Made by a program: the position numbers and the translations under genes. Shown here piece after piece: positions 33,570 through 44,040 of a stretch of DNA of 64,000 nt. Location of the stretch: contig VZQC01006256.1 in assembly GCA_009823505.1 (NCBI GenBank), positions 954,656 through 1,018,655 on the forward strand, in the 5' to 3' direction. The notes under the pieces are model-generated. The model was not told the DNA's origin. It worked only from the letters and a program-made list of their open reading frames with translations, and ran no database searches. Each line of letters starts with the position of its first letter. The first letter of the stretch is position 1. This DNA is from Rhizomys pruinosus. Lineage: Eukaryota > Chordata > Mammalia > Rodentia > Spalacidae.

Positions 33570-34180
33570 ACACCCTCTGTATGGCCTGTGTATGGAAGAC
33601 CTGGTTTCCAGCTTGGCACTGGTAGGAGATGGTAGAGTGCTGGATGGATGGAGCCTATGGGGAGGCCTTTAGGGCACTGGGAGTGAGCCTTTGAAAGAAA
33701 TTGTGGGGCCCCACTCCTTACTTTTCTGTGTTTCTTGGCCATGAGGTGAGAAGTTCTGTTCAACCGTAAGCCTCTGCTGCATTTTGCTGTCATGTTATGG
33801 GCCCAGAGCAATGGAGCCAATTGGTCACAGACTGTAATCTCAAAACTGTGAGCCAAACAAGCCTGTTTTTTTTTTTTTTTAATTTTTTTATTTATTTCCG
33901 CATGTGTATGAATGTACTGTCTGCATGCAAGTTTGTGCACCCGTGTCGTGCAATGCCGCAGAGGTCAGAAGAGGGCGTCAGATTCCCCTGGAACTGGAGT
34001 TCTCCTGGAATTGGAGTTTCAGACGGTTCTCAGCCGCGATGTGGTGCTGGGGATCGAACCCGGGTCCTCTGTAAGAGCGGTGGCACTCTTAACCGCTAGG
34101 CCATCTCTCCAGCCCCAGCCTGTTTTTTTATAAGTTGGTTATGTCAGGTGTTTTATACTAATAGAAAGCTGACCAGCACA
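33570..34180 (+). repeat. rodent MaLR LTR split by a B2
   Basis: A plus-strand MaLR-type LTR includes AAATTGTGGGGCCCCACTCC and AACTGTGAGCCAAACAAGCC before the B2 (to 33872). It resumes after 34117 with AAGTTGGTTATGTCAGGTGT and ends in CTGACCAGCACA. The left boundary is uncertain. The B2 inserted into the LTR poly-A region. Confidence 0.75.
33873..34116 (-). repeat. young B2 SINE nested in MaLR LTR
   Basis: A full-length minus-strand B2 with the 17-bp internal duplication. The 13-bp target-site duplication AGCCTGTTTTTTT lies at 33860-33872 and 34117-34129. It belongs to the TTTC/TTTC-tail variant group. Confidence 0.95.
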
Positions 34181-34650
34181 TCATCTCTGTCCATTTCTTT
34201 CCTTTCCTGTTGTCATTTAACTGAGATCTTATCTTCCCTAACTTGGATGCTTTCTATGACCTCTTAGCTGGCCTGCCTGTCTGTAGACTCTCATGCCTAT
34301 ACAGGGCAGCTAGAGCTGCATTTTCTATTTTTTGTTATTTTCATAATTTTTAAAAATGCTAAACAGTACAAAAAGAACAAAGATATTATCGCTAGCATAT
34401 TTTTGACATCTCAAATCAATGAATGCTAACCTTTTGGTATATTTTATCTGTCTATCTGTCCTTTATTAAAACAGAGTAGAGATAAAAAAGTGCACATAAT
34501 TACATAGGTATTGAATTTCCAGACAATGAACATAGTCATGTAACTGACACTACAAAAAGAAATCTTTACCGACCTCTCCCTTGTCCACTTCCTGTAATCC
34601 TCCATCCCTTAAAGATAATAACAATATCCCAAATCTAACCGCATAGACTG
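34181..34650. other. AT-rich sequence, possibly very old L1
   Basis: No gene. Phrases near 34500-34620 resemble antisense old-L1 3' sequence only loosely, so I do not call the repeat. Confidence 0.35.
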
Positions 34651-34712
34651 GTTGCTTACTGTTGGAGTTCATGCAGGTACAGTTGCTTACTGTTGGATTT
34701 CATGCAGGTACA
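34651..34712. repeat. two-copy 31-bp tandem duplication
   Basis: GTTGCTTACTGTTGGA-initiated units at 34651-34681 and 34682-34712 differ at one base. A short partial third start follows. Confidence 0.95.
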
Positions 34713-35744
34713 GTTGCTCAATGTGTGTCTCCATTGATTCTATATCTTCTTTTTGAAGGAAGGTATTTTAGAAGATAAATGTTAATATGCCCATGTTCCA
34801 ATTTTTCTTATTCCTTTTCTTATTGTTAAACGAAGCCACATATCCTCAGTGTGACTCCGTTCACGTCATGACAAGCCTGCATATGTGAACAGCTTTGCTT
34901 TGGATGTGCTTTCCTTTTGTTTAGACAAATGCTTTTACAGCCCAAGGAGACTCTTCGACTTGCTTATTTCACAGAATGAGCATTCTAAGACACACAGGCA
35001 GGTTTTGTGACTCATTTTCCTTCATAAACACGTACCTCCTTCCTCTTCAAACTGCTGTGTTCTGTAAGTGGGGACTTCTAATATTTGGACGCCTCTTTGC
35101 AGCCTGTGAGTCTAACATGGTGAAGGGTACTTTATAAAGGTGTTTAGGAAATGAATAGCCAAGGAACAAGTGAACAAAGTCCTTTCTGTCCTGGAGAACC
35201 TTATTCCCTCTTCTGATGATGAGAGCCAGTGTCTCCCGTTTTCTTTTATTTCTGGCTGGTTTGTCAATGCTTGTCTATAAAATGTCCCAAAGTCTGTAAG
35301 TCCATCAGTAAACCCAACATCAGAAACTGACTGTAGAGCGTGTCCCTTTAGAAGAGGCTGTCGTTTTGGAGCTCTATCTGTTCTGCTCTTTTGGAACAGA
35401 GGGACAGTAGTGCCCCCCCCCCCCGAATTTTCACTACTATGCACAGAGAACTAGAGTGATCCTTCACACAATAAACATTTCAACAACTAGGCAAAACTGC
35501 CATCTTCCACGCAGGCCAGCCATGGGTTTTCTGCTGGATTCTGTCACTGCATCCCAGCTTCCTGGACATGAAGTCAGAACCACAGGGAGTTAGGTTGCTT
35601 GTTGGCATGGTGAGATGATATTGCGTGATTGCTTGATGTACCGGTGAAGGAAAGCAATCTTACCTCTCCAGCCTTACTAGTATTGATGACTCAAAGACCC
35701 TGGGGCTTTATCCTCCTTCAAGATTTAGGTTTCTATGGTCACTC
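34713..35744. other. unique sequence, no gene seen
   Basis: The minus-strand open frame at 35112-35444 (110 aa) is of unknown nature, starts beside a C-run (35413-35424), and lacks supporting context. Confidence 0.45.

Positions 35745-35788
<44 letters not shown>
35745..35788. repeat. (TG)n microsatellite, B4 tail
   Basis: About 22 TG units. On the minus strand this is the CA-rich 3' end of the adjoining B4-type element. Confidence 0.95.
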
Positions 35789-35792
<4 letters not shown>

Positions 35793-36000
35793 CAGAGGTC
35801 AACCTCAAGAATCCTTTCTCAGGATCCATCCACCTTGTTTTATGTGACAAGTTTTCTCATTGGCCAGAAAATTGCTGAGTAGGCCATGCTGACTGGCCAA
35901 GCTTGAGACTCGATGGCTGGCTTTTTGACGTGAGGTCTGGGGACTAAACTCAGATCTCCATGCTTGTGTGGGAAGTACTTTCGTGGATGTGACATTGTCT
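35789..36000 (-). repeat. B4-type composite SINE
   Basis: The minus strand shows the same composite layout as 8440-8766 and 38598: it includes AGATCTGAGTTTAGTCCCCA, then a B1-like middle, and ends in a CA-rich tail. Confidence 0.6.
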
Positions 36001-36488
36001 TGCTACAGATTTCACCCAGCATTGTCTCCATCCTCACTAAGTCATGGAATGGAAAACTGCTTTAGATTTTGACAGGAATCTTGGTTATGTCACTGATTAT
36101 TTGTGGGACAAAGTTTATGGGCATTCTGATCCCAGTGCTATGGACATAAATGCTTATTTTATGGACATGTTGGGAGATTAAACTATTGATAGTAAAGATA
36201 TGAAAAGAGCAGTTATGATCTCTTTCTCTATTTTTATATATGGATGGACAGAAGGCCAGAAAGAAATACTGTAGATGTATAGATGTGCAATCACCCCTTC
36301 CCCCAACACAACACACACACACACACAAATCCATGTTTTCAGTGCCTGGCATTCTTTCTAAGAATTTTGTCCTAATTTTTTTGAGACAGAGTCTCACTGC
36401 AATTGTTTTAAGAGCACGTTTACTTTGTTTGCTTGTTTGTTTGCCTTCTTTAGCATCTCAGCTCAGCATTGCTTCACTTAACCTGCAT
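36001..36488. other. unique sequence, no gene seen
   Basis: A short CA run sits near 36307-36327. A TTTGAGACAGAGTCTCACTG phrase near 36380 suggests a B1 stub but is too short to call. Confidence 0.4.
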
Positions 36489-36502
36489 TTTACTCATTCT
36501 TT

Positions 36503-36738
36503 TTAATTTTTAAAATTTTATTTATTATTTTTATTTTATGTGTGTGAATGTATGCCCTGGATGTAGGTACCTGCACCTGTGTTGTGCAATGCCTGTGGAG
36601 GTCAGAAGAAGGCATGAGATCTCCTGGAACCGGAATTATAGGCGGTTTTTACCCACCATGTGGGTGCTGGGAACTAAACCCATGTTTAGTTCAAGAGCAT
36701 TCTGTCCTTATAACTGCTAAGCCATCTCTCCAGCCCCC
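36503..36738 (-). repeat. B2 SINE, older type
   Basis: A minus-strand B2 without the 17-bp duplication. Approximate target-site duplication TTTACTCATTCTT / TTTACTTATTCTT lies at about 36489-36501 and 36740-36752, with one mismatch. Confidence 0.9.
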
Positions 36739-36986
36739 ATTTACTTATTCTTCAACTATTTTTTCCCTCAGAAGCCACACTTGATTGAGAAATACTTATA
36801 TGCATATGTACATTTACTACTTTCTGAACTTAATGATGAGAGGATATCTTGAGATGTGTATTGTCGGGTGACTTTATCGTTGTGCAGACATCATTGAGTG
36901 CATATACAGTAGGTGATTTCATGTTATAGGACCACCATCATACATGTGGTCAGTTGTTAACTGAGAAACATCATTATCAAGCACAC

Positions 36987-37062
36987 GAATATATATACAT
37001 ATGTATATATATATACATATGTATATATGTATATATATGTATATATATACACACATACATAC
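36987..37062. repeat. (AT)/(ATGTATAC) palindromic low-complexity tract
   Basis: Alternating AT with embedded perfect palindromes ATATACATATGTATAT, repeated twice, then CA-rich sequence. Confidence 0.95.
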
Positions 37063-38051
37063 AACAGTCCCTGTATGACTGAAAAACCTAAAATATGACC
37101 ATTTGGTGTTTTACAGAGTGTCATTGTATCCTCTTCTTTTGTTCTCTTCTGTTTGATCACTGTTACATGAAAGTATTTCTAAACCTATTGATACCACAGG
37201 GCTGTAGATGCCCTTGTGTTGATAGGCCTTGCTTGAGTCATTTCCCCACCCCAAATCCTTGCATTAGAACAGGGGCTTCTCTGTTAGGGTACTCATGGGA
37301 AACACCTTCATGCTGGTTGATCAACAAAAAAGTTTATTAAGGGATTATTTTCAGAAACTTCCAAAAGGGGTGGTGCAATACCCCAAGTGTACTCTAAGGA
37401 ACCTTTATCTACCCTTAGCCTGAAGGATCAGGAAGAGGGAAGTGTTAGATCTCTGACAGAGAACTTCATGGAGAGCTGTCTGATAAGAGCTCAGGCTGTG
37501 AATGCAGGGGTGCATCAAATCACAATGACTGTGAGAGAGGAAGTCAGAGTAATCAGGCCCCCTCTTCCAATATCCTGGGGTATCCTTCTGTGCCCCCAGT
37601 TCCTGAAGTCAACCAGAACTAGAAGGCAAGGATTCCTTTATTACACCCTATTAACTCTGCCTACTTTTCTGCACTGGTACAAGTTGTAAGTGGGAAAGGA
37701 TGAGGGAATGAGAGACAGCCAAGTGGAATTGGTGTTCACAGACTCTAGATCACAACTGTCCATAGAACTTTGCATGATAATGGAGACATTCCCTAGCTAC
37801 TGTCTAATTTGCTACATGTGGTTACTAGGTCCTGGAAGTGTGCGGATGAACCTAGGAATCTTTAATTTTGTTCTGTTCTAATTAAATGTTAAACACCTAC
37901 GTATAGGCCTATGATATTAGAAACACTGCTGTGGATGAATTTCCATTTTCCTTCATGCATTGGCTGCATAATCATTTTTCCTGGAGGGGATCTTTTGTTT
38001 TCTATTTAGTTGAGTATGAAACGCATGATTCATTTTGGACATGAGATAATC
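37063..38051. other. unique sequence, no gene seen
   Basis: About 1 kb. The plus-strand open frame at 37387-37689 is 100 aa with no known domain. The stretch 37340-37700 has the feel of an old dispersed repeat, but I cannot name it. Confidence 0.4.
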
Positions 38052-38074
38052 TCTCTGTCTCTGTCTCTGTCTCC

Positions 38075-38232
38075 TTTTTTTTTTTTTTTGGTCTTTTCGA
38101 GACAGGGTCTCCCTGTAGCCCCAACTGTCCTGGAACTCACTCTGTAGACCAGGCTGGCCTTGAACTCACAAAGATCCACCTGCCTCTGCCTCCCAAGTGC
38201 TAGGATTAAAGGTGTGCACCACCACGCCTGGC
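38075..38232 (-). repeat. B1 SINE flanked by TCTC repeats
   Basis: A full-length minus-strand B1 inserted in a CTCTGTCTCTGTCTC-type simple repeat, with TCTCTCTCTC on the right. The flanking simple repeat obscures the target-site duplication. Confidence 0.92.
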
Positions 38233-38597
38233 TCTCTCTCTCTCCTTTTGTAGAAATAATATCTGATGCTTACAGCCTCTAAGAGCAGAGCTTCCAGACT
38301 TCCTTTCATGACTTTGTCTGCCTAGTTATGACTTCAGATCCCTCCGTGCACCCCTTACATTTCCTTACACTGTGAACTTGTAGTCAGATGATAGTTTTTA
38401 AGCTGAAGTAGAAAACCATTCCTGGTAGTTGCAGAGAGGATGACTTCAGAAATCTCCTGGGCACACTAAAAGGCACCTACTTTTTTAATCAGCAAAGATT
38501 GGGGTCTCTGCTTGGGATCTGGGGTTCAGTGGTCCCTGCCAGACTTGATACCTAGCTTCAGAAATGAAGATGTATCATTAAGAGTTATTTTACTTTG
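38233..38597. other. unique sequence, no gene seen
   Basis: Nothing recognised. Confidence 0.45.
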
Positions 38598-38861
38598 GGG
38601 CAGAGAAAATGCCTTAATTGGTAAGGTACTTGCATACAAGCATGAGAACCTGCATATTTGTAATCCCAGCACTGTGATGGTGGAGACAGGAGGGTCCCTG
38701 GGGCTGGATGGCCAATCAGTCTAGCTGAATCGGAGAGCTCCAGGTTCAGCTAGAGACCCTGTCTCAGAAAATAGGATGGGGAGATAAAGAGGAAGACATC
38801 TGATATGTGCTTCTGGTCTGTACATGCATCTCCACACACATGTGCACACACACACACACAA
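38598..38861 (+). repeat. B4-type composite SINE
   Basis: A plus-strand tRNA-like head (GGGGCAGAGAAAATGCCTTA) leads into a B1-like middle (TTGTAATCCCAGCACTGTGA). Then come GACAGGAGGGTCCCTGGGGC, AGAGACCCTGTCTCAGAAAA, and a CACACA tail. Confidence 0.75.
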
Positions 38862-40015
38862 CAGCATGTATGTATGCATATCTATATAGACACATCAAAA
38901 GAGTGATTTTATTTTTACCTATTCAGAATCCAGGACTTGGCTGATTGTATTTCCTAACTCAAGAGCATTCATGGCTCATGTGTATCTTTGTGAAGCTTGG
39001 CTTGGTCCTGTTAGAATGGCTGGGTGGATTCCTCTAACCTCAAGGCCTCCCCTTGCCTTTTTATCTTTATGACTGCCTCTGCTGCTTCTGAACTCAGATC
39101 ATGATTTTGAATGTGCATAATTTCAGGTCTGATACAGAATTAATACCTATTGCTTGATTTTCACACCAAGACATTAATTACTATTTGTTTTACATTTGCA
39201 TTCACAGGTATTCGTGGAGGGAAATTAGCATACTTTGTTGTTAGACCATTATTAAAATGACAGTTGGGAAAATATTTGAAAAATATTGTCTTTCTTTCTG
39301 TTTCCCTTTCTGGCATTGACATTATTATCTTTTATATTCTCTGTAACTTACATTTGTTGCACAATTTTGAAATTCTGGATAGGAAATAGAGACCATTTTG
39401 GATCACAGGCACTTAAAACAAAATCCAAAGTGTTAGAACTAGGGCTTTCCAATGGCTATTGCATTTATGTATAAACAAGATAAACTGGCCCAGCCATTCA
39501 GAGCTGGTGAATCAGAGGTGTTAAACAGCCTATGAAATAATCTTTTGTTACTTAAGTGTTTAGGCATGGGGTTGTACATGCAATATAGTTAGTGGGTTAT
39601 TTCTTCAATTTACATCTGCCCGTAGTTGGGCTGAGATGATGAAGGAAAGGAAAATTATGGTCTTCTCATGTCCCCAGTGTGGCGTCAGACAGCCAAAATT
39701 CATGGTCAATGGTCCTGCTAAGTGTCTGAAGAAATCTCATCATCCACAAAGATGGACTTTACTTTGCTCTGTGTCTTGGCTCAGTTTGGCAGCTGGGGAG
39801 AATCACACAGATCTGACAGGTGGTGCAGCTATGCTTCCCAGCTCTGTTCTCTCCTGTAGTCTATAGCAAGCTGGGTGAGATACAGCCATCCTGTCACACT
39901 TCTGTGCTCTCACTGTCAGACCACTGGTTGGCACAGTGCTGGAGTCTACATTGGCACGGACCTTCACAGCTGGCTTCCAAGCTTCTGTGTTTCCTCTGTG
40001 ACTATACACCTGGTT
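38862..40015. other. unique sequence, no gene seen
   Basis: No gene or named repeat recognised over about 1.1 kb. Confidence 0.5.
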
Positions 40016-40032
40016 AAGAAAGGCAGCCTTTC

Positions 40033-40288
40033 GGGGCTGGAGAGATAGCCTAGCGGTTAAGAGCACCTCCGCTCTTGCGGAGGACCCGGGTTCGATCCTC
40101 AGCACCCACATGGCGGCTAAGAATCGTCTGTAACTCCAATTCCAGGAGAACTCCAGTTCCAGGGGAATCTGAGACCCTCTTCTGACCTCCGCGGCATTGC
40201 ACGACACGGGTGCACAGACCTGCATGCAGACAATACATTCATACACATACAAAAATAAATAATAATAAAATTTTTTTTTTTTTAAAAA
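40033..40288 (+). repeat. young B2 SINE with 17-bp internal duplication
   Basis: A plus-strand full-length B2 with the perfect 17-bp target-site duplication AAGAAAGGCAGCCTTTC (40016-40032 and 40289-40305). A and B boxes (AGCCTAGCGGTTAAGAG; GGGTTCGATCC) are intact. It has the TTAC variant (GTAACTCC on this strand) and a CAAAAATAAAT tail junction. Confidence 0.96.
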
Positions 40289-40401
40289 AAGAAAGGCAGC
40301 CTTTCTAGGAAAATAAGAGCTTTCTGGAAACCTGGGTTTAAGCTCCTGAGCATATATGGTGGAAGAAAAAAACTGACTCCTGAAAGTTGTCTTTTTACCT
40401 T

Positions 40402-40758
40402 CACATGTACACTGGGGTTCATGTATGCACACATCACATGTACCCTGAGGTTCACGCATGCATACAGCACATGTACCCTGAGGTTCACGCATGCACACAT
40501 CACATGTACATTGAGTTTCACACATGCACACAACACATACATACTGAGGTTCATGCATGTACACATCACATGTACACTGAGGTTCATGCATGCACATGTC
40601 ACATGTACACTGAGGTTCGTGCATGCACACAGCACATGTACCCTGAGGTTCATGCATGCACACAGCACATGTACTGAGTTTCATGCATGCACAGAGCACA
40701 TGTACTAAGTTTCATGCATGCACACATCACATGTACTGAAGTTCACGGATGCACACAG
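40402..40758. repeat. 33-bp minisatellite, 11 copies
   Basis: Eight 33-bp units are followed by three 31-bp units that lost two bases after CACATGTAC. Each unit begins CACATGTAC, has TGAGGTTCA in the middle, and ends GCATGCACACA. Because 33 is a multiple of three, frames stay open on both strands and give Cys/His-rich spurious proteins. Confidence 0.97.
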
Positions 40759-40854
40759 CACATCACATTCAAAAAGAAAGTGAAAAATTAAAGTCAAGCA
40801 AAAGTAATTTTAGCAATGACAATTAATTTAACTGTTACTTGGGGACAAGTACTG

Positions 40855-40975
40855 TGTGAAGCATTTTTATGCTTTATCTCATTTAATCTTTGCTGAAAAT
40901 TCATAATTATTTTCCCATTTTTTTTACAGTTAATGCAACTGAAGCTTAGATAGTAAAATGGCTTGTACCAAGTAG
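40855..40975 (-). repeat. MIR fragment
   Basis: The plus strand is good antisense MIR: ATGCTTTATCTCATTTAATC, TTACAGTTAATGCAACTGAA, then GCTTAGATAGTAAAATGGCT. Confidence 0.75.
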
Positions 40976-41865
40976 CACTTTAGATTATGATAGTTCTAAT
41001 TTTCCATAGTTTTAAATGGCACCAAAATTGCCCATACATTTTAGGATGTACACTTTACTATTTTCTTAGAATTGATTTCTGAAAAGGGGGGCATTCATGT
41101 GACTCTGTACCCCATCCTGGACAGATACTATTCCCTGACCATTTCTCCTTCTCATTTACCTTCATTGCCATAATGCCCATGATCCTCAACGTTCTGTAGA
41201 TATTCAGTCCTCCCCGCCAGCTCTCCTGGGATAGCTTTCCTGCTACCAATATAAGGACAAGAATCTGGGCTCCAGGGACCAGTCCTTCCTCAGTCACCAA
41301 TGTCTCCTGATGTGTCTTTGGGCAGCAACATGTAAAGGCCAATAAGATCAGGTTGGGGTGATGGCGTGACAAAGTGTCAGCACCTATGGCCCTGCCTGGG
41401 TTATGACAAGCACCTGGGCAAATGTGTGCTGTGACCCCTGGCTGGTGACTGACAAATAGCATCAGTCACTAGAACAGCAGGACCCAAACCAGAAGGAAAT
41501 GTTAAAGGCAGCTGTGAGAAAGGCCCCGGGCGTCCTGCCACTCCAGGCCCCTGGGACCCTGTCAGAGGGGAAACCTTCATAGACGGTAGCAGTGAAAAGC
41601 AAGGTTCCCTTTACAAAGTAAAGCCAAGAAAATGCTAAATGTTCTCCCTCTCTCATGGGGCTAAGGCCTCTCAGGAAAATTTGAGATTCATAGGCACTGA
41701 GTTCTCTAACTTGGAGCTCTCATCCTACACCCTCAAAAGTATTTCACAATGCTCCCATCTCTAATTAAGTATAGACCATGTTGAGAGTTGCATTCAGTAG
41801 CCATATTTGTTATTCTGCTGGACATTTTTTTTCTAACGATCTACTGGAAGGATCCATACCTTTAA
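40976..41865. other. unique sequence, no gene seen
   Basis: The minus-strand open frame at 41058-41462 (134 aa) is the longest one not explained by a repeat. It has no recognised domain, no splice context and ordinary spacer composition. Confidence 0.45.
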
Positions 41866-41880
41866 GAGACATAATATTTT

Positions 41881-42177
41881 GTTTTTTTAAAAATTTTTTA
41901 TTTTATTTATTTATTTATTTACTTACCTATATATCTATCTATTTATTTATTTTTTTATTTATTTATATAAATGTACTGTCTGCATGTAGGTTTGTGCACC
42001 CATGTCATGCAATGCCGTGGAGGTCAGAAGAGGGTGTCATATTCCCCTGGAACTGGAATTCTCCTGGAATTGGAGTTACAGACCATTCTCAGCCGCCATG
42101 TGGGTGCTGGGGATCGAACCCGGGTCCTATGCAAGAGCAGTCGGCTCTCTTAACTGCTCGGCCATCTCTCCAGCCCT
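41881..42177 (-). repeat. young B2 SINE with expanded TTTA tail
   Basis: A minus-strand B2 with the 17-bp duplication. The 15-bp target-site duplication GAGACATAATATTTT lies at 41866-41880 and 42178-42192. Its A-tail has expanded into TTTA/TCTA tetranucleotides (about 41893-41965), a small microsatellite. Confidence 0.95.
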
Positions 42178-42404
42178 GAGACATAATATTTTTAGGATCT
42201 TAAGTAAGCCCTTAAGCACCGGGTCTATAATACCCTATGGATAAAACAGCTCTTCCCTTCCATGAGCCATCAGGAGAAACATGTGTAGCTGATGTCTCTG
42301 TAACCAAGTCGCAATACTCTCTGCTCAGTCCTCTGACTCCCCTTACCTGCTTCTTAGTGTTTTGGTAGCACTAGTATATCGATGCACAGACATGGTTTGG
42401 ATTT

Positions 42405-42525
42405 CTGTCACTGTTTGGTCTCCCCCTACCCCACTAGACTATTGGCTAAGATTCTTTCTTTTGTTGTTAATCACAAGGGCACAAAAAGGTACACAGTGGG
42501 AACTCGATAAATACAAGAGAGCATA
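42405..42525 (+). repeat. L2 3' fragment
   Basis: L2 3' end pattern: CCCCACTAGACTATTGGCTA, then GGTACACAGTGGGAACTCGA and TAAATACAAGAG. Short. Confidence 0.55.
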
Positions 42526-42652
42526 GGTGGCTCAAGGTCTTCAGGATGTTTCTAGACCAGAGATACTCAAAATGTGATCTGGAGACTAGCAGCAACCACA
42601 GCAGTCAAGAAATGTCTGTAAATGCTTGGGCTCCTACCTTCCAGCCAAAGAG

Positions 42653-42736
42653 TCTGTGCTCAAGTAGTTTAACTTCCTGGCAAACCCAGTGCACTCTGTG
42701 CTCAAGTAGTTTAACTTCCTGGCAAACCCAGTGCAC
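42653..42736. repeat. perfect 42-bp tandem duplication
   Basis: Two identical 42-bp units (42653-42694, 42695-42736) start TCTGTGCTCAAGTAGTTTAA and end CAGTGCAC. A truncated third start (TCTGT) follows. Confidence 0.98.
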
Positions 42737-42804
42737 TCTGTAGCTGGAGAACCTCTGTTCCAGGCCAGAGCTTCTCAAACCATAAGTCCACTCAGGACTT
42801 CTTC

Positions 42805-43036
42805 CTTTAAAAAATATTTTATTAATTATTTTTATTTTATGTGTATGAGCGTATGGTCTGCATGTGTGTAAGAGCACCTGTGTTGTACAATGCCCAGAAA
42901 AATCAGAAGTAGGGGTTGAATCCCCTGCAACTGGAATTATGGATGGTTGTTAGCTGCCATGTGAGTGCTGGGAACAAAACCTGGACTCAGCATGGGCGGC
43001 CAGTGCTCTTCACTGCTGAGCCATCTCTCCAGCCCC
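42805..43036 (-). repeat. B2 SINE, older type
   Basis: A minus-strand B2 lacking the 17-bp duplication. Approximate target-site duplication CTCAGGACTTCTT / CTCAGGCTTCTT flanks it, one gap apart. Confidence 0.9.
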
Positions 43037-43049
43037 AACCTCAGGCTTC

Positions 43050-44040
43050 TTAAAAGATGGATTCTGTGTCAGTGGCTGTAGGGTGGGACCTGATAGTCTG
43101 CATTTCGAACAAGCTTCCAGATGCACCATCGCTGGTCTCCTAGAAGAGCCCAGCTTACTCACCTATACTTGGTGAACAATTCAGCTCCCAGACTCAGTTC
43201 ACATGCCCCACGAGGTTGTCTTGAATAAGTGAAATAAAGCACTAAAAGCACAGTATTTAGAACATCATGGATGATGAGTGGTTTTCTTCACTTCTGCCCT
43301 CTCTGTATAGCCCATCAAGGTATTTTTCTCTGTAATTCAGGCACTGACCCTCTTAATTCCAGGGAAGCCAATAAATATAGTTATTTGAATGAAATTAAAT
43401 ACTGAGAAAAACCTTTAATTTGTCCTCTACTTTTTCATATAATTTTCTAGGATTTGAGAAACAGAATAGTAAAGGATGGAATGAATTCACAACAGGTAAG
43501 AGTTTGGAAAAGGGGGGAAATATTTCAGCAAGTAGGGCTTAGGGCAAACAGAGCTAAGAAGATGTTCATGTGTTTGGGAGCTGACAGACATTCATTGAGT
43601 ACCTGCTGCTACCATGCGGGCATTTGGGTCTAGCCCCATGTGGGAGGAATGGATGGAAGAATGGAATGTGCCAGCCTCTGGAACACTTTCTTAATTTTGT
43701 GATCGCTTGTCTTCCTGAAAGACTCAAGCCCTCATTTGGATTGGCCAGGGACTGTGCAGTATGAGAGAGGCCCAAGTGTTCATGAGGGGGTGGATGTCAG
43801 GGTGAAATGAATCCTCCGCCTCTCCTTTCTGGAATGTTAATAATGTGCTGAGCACATAGGCAGGGCAGCCGGCTGCCAGCCCCCTCCTCATCATGTGCTC
43901 GGAACTTCGTTGTTCCAGGCTTCAAGATGCCCAGTCCTGTGACCTCTTCCTCTTGGATGTCACTCCCTTTACAGAGGGTTTAATTTCCATCACCCACTAG
44001 GAGGCCTGACTTATTTGTTACTGGAGATTCCCTCCTAAAA
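43050..44040. other. repeat-poor unique sequence, no gene seen
   Basis: No gene recognised. The segment 43800-43960 mixes AATGTTAATAATGTGCTGAG with a GC-richer part and may be a conserved non-coding element. Confidence 0.4.

Noticed and set aside
33797..34133. Recurrent frames containing GAGDRTRVLCKS and similar
   Set aside because: The same peptide appears at every young B2 copy in one orientation, so it is SINE sequence and not a gene family.
36375..36480. Possible B1 start (TTTGAGACAGAGTCTCACTG)
   Set aside because: Only about 20 bases resemble B1; the rest does not continue the element.
39803..40699. 298-codon minus-strand open frame
   Set aside because: It runs through the 33-bp minisatellite and the antisense strand of a B2. 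The length comes from the repeat period being a multiple of three.
40402..40758. CRISPR-like array
   Set aside because: Units are contiguous with no unique spacers, and the context is mammalian nuclear DNA.
41058..41462. 134-codon minus-strand frame
   Set aside because: Longest frame outside repeats, but in 64 kb such lengths occur by chance. No recognised domain, splice or promoter context.
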